This document shows, one piece after another, positions 7,486 through 17,810 of a stretch of DNA of 64,000 nt. The DNA comes from Chitinophagaceae bacterium (GTDB lineage: Bacteria > Bacteroidota > Bacteroidia > Chitinophagales > Chitinophagaceae): assembly GCA_020403425.1 (NCBI GenBank), contig JADBXR010000025.1:1-64000 (forward strand), read 5' to 3'. The notes under the pieces were generated by a model. The model worked only from the letters and a program-made list of their open reading frames with translations. It had not been told where the DNA came from and ran no database searches. Each line of letters starts with the position of its first letter. Within the stretch, counting starts at the first letter, position 1. A program made the translations under genes and the position numbers.

Positions 7486-8442
7486 ATGAACTTTTCTCTT
7501 TTAATTGAAAACTTAACCAACCCTGCTTTACTTTTCTTCTTTTTGGGAATCGTAGCCAAGTTGCTGAAAAGTGATCTAGAAATACCCGAAAACACATCCA
7601 AGTTCATCTCTCTTTACTTGCTTTTTTCTATCGGATTCAAGGGAGGACAAGAACTTTCTCATGGCATATTATCTTTTGAAATCATTGTCTCACTACTTTT
7701 TGGATTGTTCATTTCGATCATTATCCCTGTATATACTTTCTATATTCTAAGAAAAAAGCTATCTATTTATGATAGTGGCGCAATTGCAGCAGCATATGGT
7801 TCCGTAAGTGCTGTAACTTTTGTTACCGCCTCTAATTATTTAGAATCGTTGATGCTTCCATTACATGGCCATATGGTAGCGGTCATGGCACTGATGGAAT
7901 CCCCAGCCATCATTATGGGTTTGGTTTTAATTTCTTTACACAATAAGGAAATCAAAATCAAAAAATCAAGTATCATCAATCATTCCCTCACTAATGGAAG
8001 TGTATTATTGATAATCGGAAGTTTAATCATTGGGTATATTGCCACAACAAAACAAGCTGAAGGTATCAAGCCTTTTACAACAGACATATACAAAGGATTT
8101 CTGGCAATCTTTTTATTGGATATGGGGTTGGTAAGTGGTAGCAGGTTAAAGACTTTCTTTCAATTTGGATGGTTCCCCGTACTTTTTTCTATATTCACAC
8201 CACTTTTCAATGGCATTGCATTTGCCTATCTCTCACAATGGGTCACCACAGACGTTTCCAATAGATTTATTTTTGCCATTTTAGCCGCCTCAGCATCATA
8301 TATAGCAGTTCCTGCTGCCATGAAAATAAATGTACCTAAGGCAAATCCAAGTTTATATTTACCCATGGCTTTGGCACTAACCTTTCCGGTAAATATTACC
8401 ATCGGAATGCCAATTTATCTGTACGTCATCCAAAACCTTTAA
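7486..8442 (+). CDS. sbtA: SbtA-type sodium-dependent bicarbonate transporter
   Basis: A 318-aa inner-membrane protein with about ten transmembrane helices in two related halves. The signature stretch SDLEIPENTSKFISLYLL, then FSIGFKGGQELS, and later AIAAAYGSVSAVTFV are those of the SbtA family (DUF897), which brings in bicarbonate with sodium. The best-known members are cyanobacterial and feed carboxysomes; in heterotrophs bicarbonate would serve carboxylases or pH balance. The usual PII-like partner SbtB is not adjacent. The gene is clearly more AT-rich than its neighbours (TTA/TTT/AAT/ATT-heavy codons) and lies just behind a tRNA gene, which suggests horizontal gain. The transported ion is inferred from the family. 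Confidence 0.85.
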   Translation: MNFSLLIENLTNPALLFFFLGIVAKLLKSDLEIPENTSKFISLYLLFSIGFKGGQELSHGILSFEIIVSLLFGLFISIIIPVYTFYILRKKLSIYDSGAIAAAYGSVSAVTFVTASNYLESLMLPLHGHMVAVMALMESPAIIMGLVLISLHNKEIKIKKSSIINHSLTNGSVLLIIGSLIIGYIATTKQAEGIKPFTTDIYKGFLAIFLLDMGLVSGSRLKTFFQFGWFPVLFSIFTPLFNGIAFAYLSQWVTTDVSNRFIFAILAASASYIAVPAAMKINVPKANPSLYLPMALALTFPVNITIGMPIYLYVIQNL

Positions 8443-8476
8443 AAGGTTTATCCGTTGACAGTAGGACCTTTTTTTA
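8441..8476 (+). terminator. Terminator of the SbtA-like gene
   Basis: AAAAGGT (8441-8447, overlapping the stop codon) pairs with ACCTTTT (8466-8472), followed by a T run. Confidence 0.6.
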
Positions 8477-8540
8477 TTATTTGCTTTGCCATATTGGTAT
8501 ATCCCCATTTAGCCATTTCAGGTAGTAGCGGCATCTCGCC

Positions 8541-9410
8541 TTAGCCGGGTGTGAGGCAGATCAGTATATGCGATGCTACCGTTTTGCCATCCTGGTCTTC
8601 GCCCACCACTAAAGTCACCCTTACACCTGTTTTCAAATAAGATGCCGGTACGGGTCCTGCTGCATTCCTGATCGTTGTCTGCTCAGTAAAGTGAATGAGC
8701 TGAACAACACCATCTTTCCGTCGAATGGTGATGGTCTTATTTCCCGTACCGATGATCTGCCCGGTTCCCCCGGTACCATTACAGGGATCATCTCCAGCTA
8801 CAACCTTACCTGTTCCTTGATCAAGCTGTGCAGGTTGTCCGTTTTCTACAGCAGCTTCGAACCCAATAGATACCGGACTTTTCTGGTATATGAAAACACT
8901 GTACAATATGGCAATACCTATGATGCCTGCTATCGCTGCAACAAGGATATTTCTTTTCCCCATCGGTTGGACCGGTTTTGGGAAAATGGCATACAACCCA
9001 AAACCGATCATTACACCAAGTCCGTTCAGTATTACATCGTCAATATCAAATATGCCCACATGCAACAGGGTCTGCATTCCCTCGATCACCATGCCGGCAG
9101 CGATCGCGAGCCAGATCGTTTTTTTCCATGTCATATTCCGGAACACAAAGCCCACCAGCAAACCGATGGGCACCAATAATACAATATTACCGACCAGGTT
9201 GATACCTGCAATGATCCAACCCTTCTCCCCCAGCAGGTAAGGGAAAATGGTCCTAAAGGGTATCAGGTTAGCTGGACCTTCGTGGGTGCCTCCAAAATTT
9301 AGCCTGAGCACTCCCACCCTGATAAGGGGCATATCCTTGAACACCAGCAATTTTACCAGGAAGATGCCATAAACAATCAGCAATGTTGCCGCTAGTATTT
9401 TTTTCTTCAT
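8541..9410 (-). CDS. VanZ-like membrane protein fused to a DUF5666-like domain
   Basis: A 289-aa protein. The first ~150 residues are a VanZ-like domain with four or five helices: KKKILAATLLIVYGIFLVKLLVF, the conserved NLIPFRTI, NLVGNIVLLVPIGLLV, the GMVIEGMQ helix and FDIDDVILNGLGVMIGF, where E and D-D-V-x-x-N are family-conserved. After one more helix (ILVAAIAGIIGIAILYSVFI) the last ~115 residues form a soluble beta-rich domain (GQIIGTGNKTITIRRKDG, FTEQTTIRNAAG, GVRVTLVVGEDQDG, TVASHILI) that resembles DUF5666. VanZ proteins are linked to teicoplanin resistance and cell-envelope processes, but the mechanism is unknown. The fusion is unusual; no partner gene is adjacent. Confidence 0.75.
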   Translation of the reverse strand: MKKKILAATLLIVYGIFLVKLLVFKDMPLIRVGVLRLNFGGTHEGPANLIPFRTIFPYLLGEKGWIIAGINLVGNIVLLVPIGLLVGFVFRNMTWKKTIWLAIAAGMVIEGMQTLLHVGIFDIDDVILNGLGVMIGFGLYAIFPKPVQPMGKRNILVAAIAGIIGIAILYSVFIYQKSPVSIGFEAAVENGQPAQLDQGTGKVVAGDDPCNGTGGTGQIIGTGNKTITIRRKDGVVQLIHFTEQTTIRNAAGPVPASYLKTGVRVTLVVGEDQDGKTVASHILICLTPG

Positions 9411-9780
9411 CTTTCTTACTGAATAGTCCGTAATAGTTAATTGAATGTATCAACTATTTTCTACAAGTGCAAGCACCTGTCTGCCTGATACAGGCATAAG
9501 CTGCTTTTCCCATTCATTCGAGATCTTTATCAAACCCTGTGAAATAACCATATAAGCATGCTTGCAAGGGACTGCCTCTCACCGGATTTCCGTATACCCT
9601 TTTGCTCAGCATCATGGAAATGAACTCTCTGCAGTCAACCCTAAGCAGAAAGCAGCCAATCAGGTGATCAGCATGGATAACAGATAAAGGCTGGAAAGAG
9701 AAATCCGCATCGGATCAACTGCCACGTCATGGAATTTAGCAACTTTTAAACACTAGGCCCTGATGATTGTTAATGGGTAT
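9411..9780. other. Intergenic stretch without a gene
   Basis: Divergent gap between the VanZ gene and the photolyase operon. I see a small CCTGT/ACAGG hairpin near 9475-9495 and no reading frame with a plausible start above about 20 codons. No clean TTG-N19-TAnnTTTG promoter stands out for either side. Confidence 0.4.
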
Positions 9781-11304
9781 ATGTCTGATTCAGTTACCCT
9801 TATTTTCCCGCATCAGCTGTTCGAGAACCATCCTGCCTTGCAAAAAGACCGAAAGGTTTACCTAGTGGAAGAGTGGTTGTTTTTTAGGCAGTATACTTTC
9901 CACAAACAAAAACTGATCTTACACAGGGCCAGTATGCAATACTATAAGAACTGGCTGCTGCAGAACCAATATGAGGTTTCATACATAGAAACAGGTTCCC
10001 GGCAAGACGACTGCCAGCAATTGATATCCACGCTGGCCAAACAAAAGGTGACCGAGATACATGTGGCTGCTGTAGCCGACAACTGGCTACTTAATCGCAT
10101 GCAAAGTGCCTGCAGAAGAAATAAGATCACCTTGTATTTTCATGACAGTCCCAATTTTCTGAACACGCCTGAGAACTGTTCTGCATATTTCAATAAAAAG
10201 AGACAATATTTCCAAACAGATTTTTATACCTGGCAGCGGAAGCAGCGGAATATCTTACTGGAAAACAACGGAAAACCAGTAGGCGGCAAATGGAGCTTTG
10301 ATGCAGACAACCGTCAGCGGTTTCCCAAAAATGGAAAAGCACCCATCCTGCCCTTACCCAAAGAAAACCCATATATAACAGAAGCAAAGAATTACGTACA
10401 GCAGCATTTTCCGAAGAACTATGGTGAGATTGATGGCACCAACCTGTTTGCCGTAGGTTTTGCGGATGCCGAAAAATGGCTGGATGATTTTTTGCATACC
10501 CGGTTCGCAGCATTTGGAATGTATGAAGATGCTATTGTAGCCAAAGAGATCGTACTGCACCATTCTGTAATATCACCTATGCTGAATATTGGTTTGTTGC
10601 AGCCGCAGCAGATCATTGATAAGGCCATAAGCTGTGCCGGAGCGTACAATATCCCCATCAATTCACTCGAAGGGTTCATCAGGCAATTGATGGGCTGGCG
10701 CGAATTTATCCGTTTGGTATACGAACGAGAGGGTAGCAAGCAACGTACTAGCAATTACTGGCAATTCAAGCGAAAGATCCCTTCTGTTTTTTGGACAGGG
10801 GAAACCGGTATCCCACCTATTGACATAACGATCAGGAAGATCCTGCAAACCGGCTATTGTCACCATATAGAAAGGCTCATGGTGCTGGGGAACTTTATGC
10901 TGTTGTGTGAATTTGACCCGGACGAAGTGTACCGATGGTTCATGGAAATGTTCATTGACGCCTACGACTGGGTAATGGTACCCAATGTATACGGCATGAC
11001 CCAGTTTGCCGATGGCGGCCTGATGACCACCAAGCCCTATATCAGCGGCAGCAACTACCTGATGAAGATGAGCGACTATGAAAAAGGCGATTGGCAACCC
11101 ATATGGGACGGATTATTCTGGCGGTTCATGCATGTACATCGCAGTTTCTTTTTACAAAATCCCCGTTTGGGCATGCTGGTCAACACTTTTGACAAGATGC
11201 CTGCCAACAAACAACAACTGCACCTGAACCATGCTGAACTGTTTTTGAAAAGACTGGACAGCCAGCTTATGACCCATCAATCAAATGATCAAATTCAGCA
11301 ATAA
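9781..11304 (+). CDS. Photolyase-related protein (PhrB/CryB-type), iron-sulfur ligands missing
   Basis: A 507-aa FAD photoreceptor or (6-4) photolyase homologue. The N-terminal alpha/beta domain (SVTLIFPHQLF at the start, HRASMQYY, about residues 1-220) is of the deoxyribodipyrimidine photolyase-related family; the helical FAD-binding domain follows, with RQLMGWREFIR, GYCHHIERLMVLGNFMLL and YDWVMVPNVYGM. The two active-site histidines are H361-H362. In FeS-BCP proteins four cysteines hold a [4Fe-4S] cluster; only the first (C360) is kept. The later three should lie between MSDY and LFW, but residues 430-447 read MSDYEKGDWQPIWDGLFW with no cysteine and a shortened loop. ATG 9763 would add six residues; 9781 opens at the conserved MSDSVTLIFP. 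First gene of a tight three-gene operon. Confidence 0.88.
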   Translation: MSDSVTLIFPHQLFENHPALQKDRKVYLVEEWLFFRQYTFHKQKLILHRASMQYYKNWLLQNQYEVSYIETGSRQDDCQQLISTLAKQKVTEIHVAAVADNWLLNRMQSACRRNKITLYFHDSPNFLNTPENCSAYFNKKRQYFQTDFYTWQRKQRNILLENNGKPVGGKWSFDADNRQRFPKNGKAPILPLPKENPYITEAKNYVQQHFPKNYGEIDGTNLFAVGFADAEKWLDDFLHTRFAAFGMYEDAIVAKEIVLHHSVISPMLNIGLLQPQQIIDKAISCAGAYNIPINSLEGFIRQLMGWREFIRLVYEREGSKQRTSNYWQFKRKIPSVFWTGETGIPPIDITIRKILQTGYCHHIERLMVLGNFMLLCEFDPDEVYRWFMEMFIDAYDWVMVPNVYGMTQFADGGLMTTKPYISGSNYLMKMSDYEKGDWQPIWDGLFWRFMHVHRSFFLQNPRLGMLVNTFDKMPANKQQLHLNHAELFLKRLDSQLMTHQSNDQIQQ

Positions 11305-11305
11305 T

Positions 11306-11587
11306 ATGACCGCACAGATAATATCTGCAACTGATATAGACCGCATCATAGAAATGGCCTGGGAGGACCGGACGCCTTTTGAAGCGATTGAATTACAGTT
11401 CGGCCTACAGGAAAAAGCGGTGATCGCGTTGATGCGCAAAGAGATGAAAGCGAGCAGTTTTAAAATGTGGCGCAAAAGAACCAATGGAAGAAACACCAAA
11501 CATGCGGCACTCAGGAGCACACATATCACCAGGTTCGCATCCAAACAACAACGGACCATCACACTCAATAAAATAAGCAAACGATGA
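11306..11587 (+). CDS. DUF2805 / TIGR03643 family protein
   Basis: A 93-aa basic protein of unknown function. The family signature is plain: DRIIEMAWEDRTPFEAIE, FGLQEKAVIALMRKEMK, SSFKMWRKRTNGRNTKH. The first half looks like a helix-turn-helix (an AI-x5-GL-x2-KAVI turn), the second half is rich in R and K, so nucleic-acid binding is possible but unproved. It is known to sit beside photolyase/cryptochrome genes, and here it lies between two of them. An in-frame ATG at 11285 overlaps the previous gene by 20 nt; the ATG at 11306, 1 nt after the upstream stop, fits the family start. Its stop overlaps the next start (ATGA). Confidence 0.85.
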   Translation: MTAQIISATDIDRIIEMAWEDRTPFEAIELQFGLQEKAVIALMRKEMKASSFKMWRKRTNGRNTKHAALRSTHITRFASKQQRTITLNKISKR

Positions 11588-12756
11588 CCATGGGAGGTTT
11601 ATTCGATGAAACGCAGGTTTCTGAAAGAACAGATTTTGTCACTGATCACCATTTGATCCTTCAACAGGTTGAACGTATCAATCCCGTGTCATATGCCAAG
11701 ACCAGGAATCATATCAGCGGCGCCGTAAGCTATTTATCCCCTTATATTTCAAGGGGTGTTATCAGTCCAAGGCAGGTCAGGGAGTCGGTCCTGCGTAAAG
11801 GCTGTCAGCCGCAGGATGCAGAAAAATTCTTTCAGGAGCTCGCCTGGCGCGAATACTATCAAAGAGTCTGGCAGGCAAAGGGGGATCTGATCTGGCAGGA
11901 CATGAAACAAGCGCAAGCCGACACAACACATCACCAGATGATCACTGCTATTCAACATGCCGCAACAGGTATCGAAGCCATCGACAGACAAATTGAACAT
12001 CTCTATACCACTGGTTATATGCATAACCATGTTAGAATGTATGTAGCTTCCATTACCTGCAATATCGGAAAGGCGCATTGGCAACAACCAGCAAAATGGT
12101 TATATTATCATTTACTAGATGGCGATATAGCCAGTAACAATTGCAGCTGGCAATGGGTAGCCGGTGCATTTGCTTCTAAGAAATATTATTGTAACCAGGA
12201 GAACATCAACAAATACACAGGCAGCGGTCAACAAGAGACATTTTTAGACAGGCCTTATGAAGATATCAACAGGATGGCGGTACCGGATATCCTGAAAGCC
12301 AGCCACATGCTTGACCTTCCCTGTCGTTTGCCAACCACCCCATTGCCCGTTATAGATAGCAACAGGCCAACCTTACTTTATAATGCTTATAATATCGATC
12401 CGCTCTGGAGAGCCCAGGACAACGTTAACCGGATCCTATTATTGGAACCCTCACACTATAACAGATATCCTGTCAGTGAAAAAGTGATCCGTTTCATCAT
12501 CGACCTTTCAAAAAATATAACAGGTATACAGTTGTTCTGTGGCGAGCTGCACCAGCTACGATCTTTATATAAGGAAAGTAAGCTCTCCCCGCAGGAAACT
12601 TTTATCTCAAAGGAACACCCGGCTTTCACACACTATCCAGGCATCAAGGATAGCCGCGATTGGATGTATCCGGAAGTGACCGGGTATTATCCTTCCTTTT
12701 TCAGTTTCTGGAAAGCCTGTCAAAAACATACGCGACACATCCCATCGAATAGATAG
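11584..12756 (+). CDS. FAD-binding photolyase/cryptochrome-like protein with reversed domain order
   Basis: A 390-aa protein. It starts directly with the helical FAD-binding half of photolyases: YAKTRNHISGAVSYLSPYIS (37-56), WREYY (88-92), GYMHNHVRMYVAS (144-156), LLDGDIASNNCSWQWVAG (177-194) and YYCNQENINKYT (201-212). The usual N-terminal alpha/beta antenna domain is missing. In its place residues about 260-375 follow the FAD domain and look alpha/beta (RPTLLYNAYN, RILLLEPSHY, VIRFIIDLSKNI, GIQLFCGE, EHPAFTHYPGI, DWMYPEV), as if the two halves were swapped. Translationally coupled to the DUF2805 gene by ATGA. Light sensing, DNA repair or partnering with the first gene product are all possible; there is no direct evidence for which. 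Confidence 0.82.
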   Translation: MTMGGLFDETQVSERTDFVTDHHLILQQVERINPVSYAKTRNHISGAVSYLSPYISRGVISPRQVRESVLRKGCQPQDAEKFFQELAWREYYQRVWQAKGDLIWQDMKQAQADTTHHQMITAIQHAATGIEAIDRQIEHLYTTGYMHNHVRMYVASITCNIGKAHWQQPAKWLYYHLLDGDIASNNCSWQWVAGAFASKKYYCNQENINKYTGSGQQETFLDRPYEDINRMAVPDILKASHMLDLPCRLPTTPLPVIDSNRPTLLYNAYNIDPLWRAQDNVNRILLLEPSHYNRYPVSEKVIRFIIDLSKNITGIQLFCGELHQLRSLYKESKLSPQETFISKEHPAFTHYPGIKDSRDWMYPEVTGYYPSFFSFWKACQKHTRHIPSNR

Positions 12757-12829
12757 AAGTTAGAAAGTTCTTGCATGATCCATACAACGCCACCGCTTGC
12801 CTACATGTCTGGCATGGATCTGACAGCTG

Positions 12830-14974
<2,145 letters not shown>

Positions 14975-15116
14975 TTATGGAAGAAAGCTGATTGGCGCGC
15001 TAAAATTAACGCATTTTGAAAGATACCCGGGATTATTCAGTTTGCGAACGAAGCGGCGCGCTGATACATACACCCGGCCAAACATTGAACTGAAACGGCC
15101 TGGTATCTCATTAGTA

Positions 15117-15144
15117 AAAAGCCTTCGCAACTGCGAAGGCTTTT
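15117..15144 (-). terminator. Terminator between the lipase-like gene and the GH97 gene
   Basis: AAAAGCCTTCGC and GCGAAGGCTTTT are perfect 12-bp arms around AACT, with A and T runs on both sides, so it can work in either direction. It lies 89 nt past the stop of the hydrolase gene at 15233. The rest of 14945-15232 has no gene that I can support. Confidence 0.85.
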
Positions 15145-15232
15145 ATGAATATCTACCACCAAGTGAGCTACTTAATGCGTCCGATCGTATGGATATTATT
15201 ACTGTTTACCGCAAAAACCATCGAACCACGGT

Positions 15233-16492
15233 TTACAATCGATCAAACGCATAGATATATGTGGCTCTGTGATCAGCATTGTCTCCGGCATTGATGGCCT
15301 GCCCATTTTTCTTACCCAGCAAGGCTTGATATTCTACCGCTAAACGGGCGAGGTAATCCGGAACGGCCTCGTCTTTCATGCCATAATATGCACGGAGTGG
15401 CGTAACACTTACCCAGCGATACCCTTCTGAATTGTACAAGATCTTTGATAATTGATGGGTTCCTGCCTTTATCTGCTCCATGAATGCCGGTTTCAGGAAC
15501 TCGGTTGCTCGGCCCGTGGTCTTTTGCAGAAAATCCATAAACCCGATACGATGTTCATAAAAGCTTCTGGATAAGGAAACATATTCCGGCCGGATAGCGT
15601 CAGCTGCCAGTCCGGGTTTGCCATAATAATGCTCAAAACTGAACAGCATATTGGCAAAACTGGCAGGTGTATACACGGCATCGTTCGGTCGCGGATTGGC
15701 AATGCCCCTTGTAATAAAAAAAGACAGATCCACCGGAGCTGATGCAGTGGCCGATGCGGCAACGACTATCCCAGCCTGTTCCAGTTTTCGCAGAAATATC
15801 ATATTATTATAACCACCCTGCGACCAACCCATTGTAAAAAAGGCACCCGTTGTGATCTTGAGATTCCGTAAAAACTGACGGGTTGCCGCATACATGTCCA
15901 TACAGGCCTGCTCCGTACTTTTTTGCGCGAAATAGGAATTGGGTTCTTTAGAATCGCCCAGTCCGATATAGTCAGCACCGATCACGATATATCCCTGGCC
16001 GCCAAACTGGGCGATCATCAATTTGGTCTCCATGGAATGGTCGGGATTTGAGGGCACTTCTTCTTTGCCGAATACGGTTCCATGCTGGTAAGATACGATC
16101 GGCATATTCTCCTTCAACCGGTCCGGAATGGCCACCAGGCTGGTTGCGATGGTGGGTTTACCGCCCTTTTCAGGTATCAGGGTCTGATAAGTGAGTTTAT
16201 ACAGGTTCACAGCATTTTGCGGCACGGCAAACTTGCCCTTGAATTGATCGAATGGCATTGGTGAACCATTGAGGAACTGTTCCAGCTCTGTGTTCACGAT
16301 GCGCGTAAGTTTGTCCTGATCATAGGTGCCGATCTTCTCTGACCGGATAAGATCGCCATGTTTGTACGTTATTCTTTGTGCAAAAGCCGTTACGGCCATC
16401 ATAGAAAAAAACAGGATTAACGAAAATGGCAATAACCGCATTCCTTTTTGCAATTGCTTTGCCATTACAGAATTGTGCTGATGCATGGTCAT
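15233..16492 (-). CDS. Secreted alpha/beta hydrolase (lipase/esterase-like)
   Basis: A 419-aa hydrolase. The signal peptide core is RLLPFSLILFFSMMAVTAFAQ (ends near 39), so the true start could be M1 (16492), M10 (16465) or M18 (16441). The catalytic serine is S224 in GWSQGG; the oxyanion side is SYQHGT (134-139); VIGADYIGLGDS is the usual strand before the lid; the acid is likely in GMKDEAVPD and the histidine in DNADHRATY near the C-terminus. The layout resembles secreted lipases and the peptidase S9/prolyl-oligopeptidase-like esterases of soil bacteria, but the substrate cannot be read from the sequence. It stands alone. Confidence 0.78.
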   Translation of the reverse strand: MTMHQHNSVMAKQLQKGMRLLPFSLILFFSMMAVTAFAQRITYKHGDLIRSEKIGTYDQDKLTRIVNTELEQFLNGSPMPFDQFKGKFAVPQNAVNLYKLTYQTLIPEKGGKPTIATSLVAIPDRLKENMPIVSYQHGTVFGKEEVPSNPDHSMETKLMIAQFGGQGYIVIGADYIGLGDSKEPNSYFAQKSTEQACMDMYAATRQFLRNLKITTGAFFTMGWSQGGYNNMIFLRKLEQAGIVVAASATASAPVDLSFFITRGIANPRPNDAVYTPASFANMLFSFEHYYGKPGLAADAIRPEYVSLSRSFYEHRIGFMDFLQKTTGRATEFLKPAFMEQIKAGTHQLSKILYNSEGYRWVSVTPLRAYYGMKDEAVPDYLARLAVEYQALLGKKNGQAINAGDNADHRATYIYAFDRL

Positions 16493-16766
16493 GTTATTTT
16501 AAGACTGAAATTCATTTGTCCATTCGAATCAAGCGGCTGCCGGATCGATGATCCCTCATCAGGACCCTGACCGACGAGTAGCTGCAATAATAGAACATTC
16601 CCAATCCCTAAAACACCACTTAAACATGGCGTATCTGCCCTGTTTATGTTGATTATCAATCAGAAAGGATAAAATACCTGGTCACAGAGGATGTATACGA
16701 GGCTCAAACCATTGACCGGAAAACACCTGCCGATCTGTTAAAACAGGAATAAATACGGAATCCTGT
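16493..16766. other. Intergenic stretch, possible gene remnant
   Basis: No intact gene. From the stop at 16621 a 43-codon open stretch runs on the plus strand to a TAA at 16750-16752 and reads like coding sequence in its second half (residues such as RIKYLVTEDVYEAQTIDR), but it has no ATG, GTG or TTG start. It may be the tail of a decayed gene. I do not recognise the family. Confidence 0.25.
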
Positions 16767-16817
16767 TTGGGAAACTAATTTTTTCTATTAACTTTGAAAT
16801 ACAAAGTACTTTTAAAA
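16767..16817 (+). promoter_or_regulatory. Promoter and overlapping operator of the 16825-19444 operon
   Basis: TTG (16767-16769), a 19-nt spacer and TAACTTTG (16789-16796) are a full consensus promoter. An inverted repeat, ACTTTG-AAATA-CAAAGT, overlaps the -7 box and runs into a second palindrome, AAAGTACTTT, just downstream. The winged-helix regulator encoded third in this operon is the obvious candidate to bind here and repress its own operon. Confidence 0.7.
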
Positions 16818-16824
16818 TAAACAA

Positions 16825-17112
16825 ATGAATAACAGATCCTTCGCAATAATACTCCTTGGCTGGTTATGCGGCATCGTATTCTCTGCCATTGGCGTAGTGA
16901 ACATGTTCTGGGGGAATGACCCGCTATTCGGGGTTTTTCTGTTTTTACTGTCACTGGTATATTATCCGCCATTTCATGAACTTTTCAGGAAACTGACCGG
17001 ATACCGGATCCACGGAGTTTTAAAAGTTGCGCTGGGCCTGTTCATACTTTGGGCGAGCCTGGGCGTTGGAGAACTGTTCAACAAGATAGACCTGATGTTA
17101 CAATCCTTTTAA
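16825..17112 (+). CDS. Small membrane protein, unknown function
   Basis: A 95-aa protein with three predicted membrane helices: FAIILLGWLCGIVFSAIGVV (6-25), LFGVFLFLLSLVYYPP (34-49) and VLKVALGLFILWASLGVG (65-82). Between helices two and three is a short loop with FHELFRKLTGYRIHG. I do not recognise the family. It is the first gene of a four-gene operon of membrane proteins plus regulator; the shared operator suggests a membrane-related stress or differentiation response. Confidence 0.6.
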   Translation: MNNRSFAIILLGWLCGIVFSAIGVVNMFWGNDPLFGVFLFLLSLVYYPPFHELFRKLTGYRIHGVLKVALGLFILWASLGVGELFNKIDLMLQSF

Positions 17113-17171
17113 AATCCGAATACCTACTTTCCATTATACCTGAACTGCAAACCCTCTTTAAAAGAATTTAC

Positions 17172-17810
17172 ATGAATCAACAACAGGAACAGTTAGAAGC
17201 CATCCGCGATATCCGGAACCTGATGGAACGTTCTTCGCGATTTTTATCACTCAGTGGTCTTGCAGGAGTGATCGTTGGCATATTCGCCATCGCCTGTATT
17301 GTTGCCGTATACCTGTTCCTCGGGCTTTCACCATTAGCTACGGGTTACTATGCCCTGCTGAAGGACGGGAATGGCGGATTACAACTGTCTACCTGTACTT
17401 TCCTCGCTGCTGATTTCGGCCTGGTATTATTGCTTTCCCTGTTCACCGGCATTTTGATGGCAGTCAGGAAGGCCAGGAAACAAAACCTGCCCGTTTGGGA
17501 TGCCACAGCCAGACGTATGCTATTGAACATGGCTATTCCGCTGGTAGCAGGTGGTATCTATTGCCTGGTATTACTGTACCACGGACAGGTAGCCCTGGTG
17601 GCCCCGGCCACTTTGCTTTTTTATGGTATGGCGCTTTTGAATGCCAGTAAATATACCATCAACGATATCCGCTATCTGGGCATACTGGAACTTGCCCTTG
17701 GATTGCTGGCTTCCTTTTTTATCGATTATGGTCTGCTGTTCTGGGCTTTTGGATTCGGCATACTGCACATAGTCTATGGTATCACCATCTACTTTACATA
17801 CGAGAAGTGA
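17172..17810 (+). CDS. Six-helix membrane protein, unknown function
   Basis: A 212-aa integral membrane protein. A polar start with a Q/E-rich and charged segment (MNQQQEQLEAIRDIRNLMERSSRF) is followed by helices around FLSLSGLAGVIVGIFAIACIVAVYLFL, FGLVLLLSLFTGILMAV, MLLNMAIPLVAGGIYCLVLL, VALVAPATLLFYGMALLNA, YLGILELALGLLASFFI and FWAFGFGILHIVYGITIYF. The open frame extends upstream to 17049 but that part overlaps the previous gene; ATG 17172 gives the typical short polar N-terminus of this Bacteroidota family, which is regularly followed by a winged-helix regulator gene as here. The stop overlaps the next gene's GTG start. Confidence 0.65.
   Translation: MNQQQEQLEAIRDIRNLMERSSRFLSLSGLAGVIVGIFAIACIVAVYLFLGLSPLATGYYALLKDGNGGLQLSTCTFLAADFGLVLLLSLFTGILMAVRKARKQNLPVWDATARRMLLNMAIPLVAGGIYCLVLLYHGQVALVAPATLLFYGMALLNASKYTINDIRYLGILELALGLLASFFIDYGLLFWAFGFGILHIVYGITIYFTYEK

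Noticed and set aside
7217..8540. Genomic island with tRNA att repeat
   Set aside because: No copy of the tRNA-Asn 3' end is found up to 8540 and no integrase is present; only the composition of the SbtA gene suggests transfer.
12778..12816. GATCCAT/ATGGATC hairpin between the photolyase and GH97 genes
   Set aside because: The arms are only 7 bp with a long loop and no T run, too weak to call a terminator.
15042..15254. 70-aa plus-strand open frame
   Set aside because: It runs through a strong terminator hairpin and over the end of the hydrolase gene; no family features.
17049..17171. N-terminal extension of the six-helix membrane protein
   Set aside because: It overlaps the previous gene in another frame; ATG 17172 is the better start.
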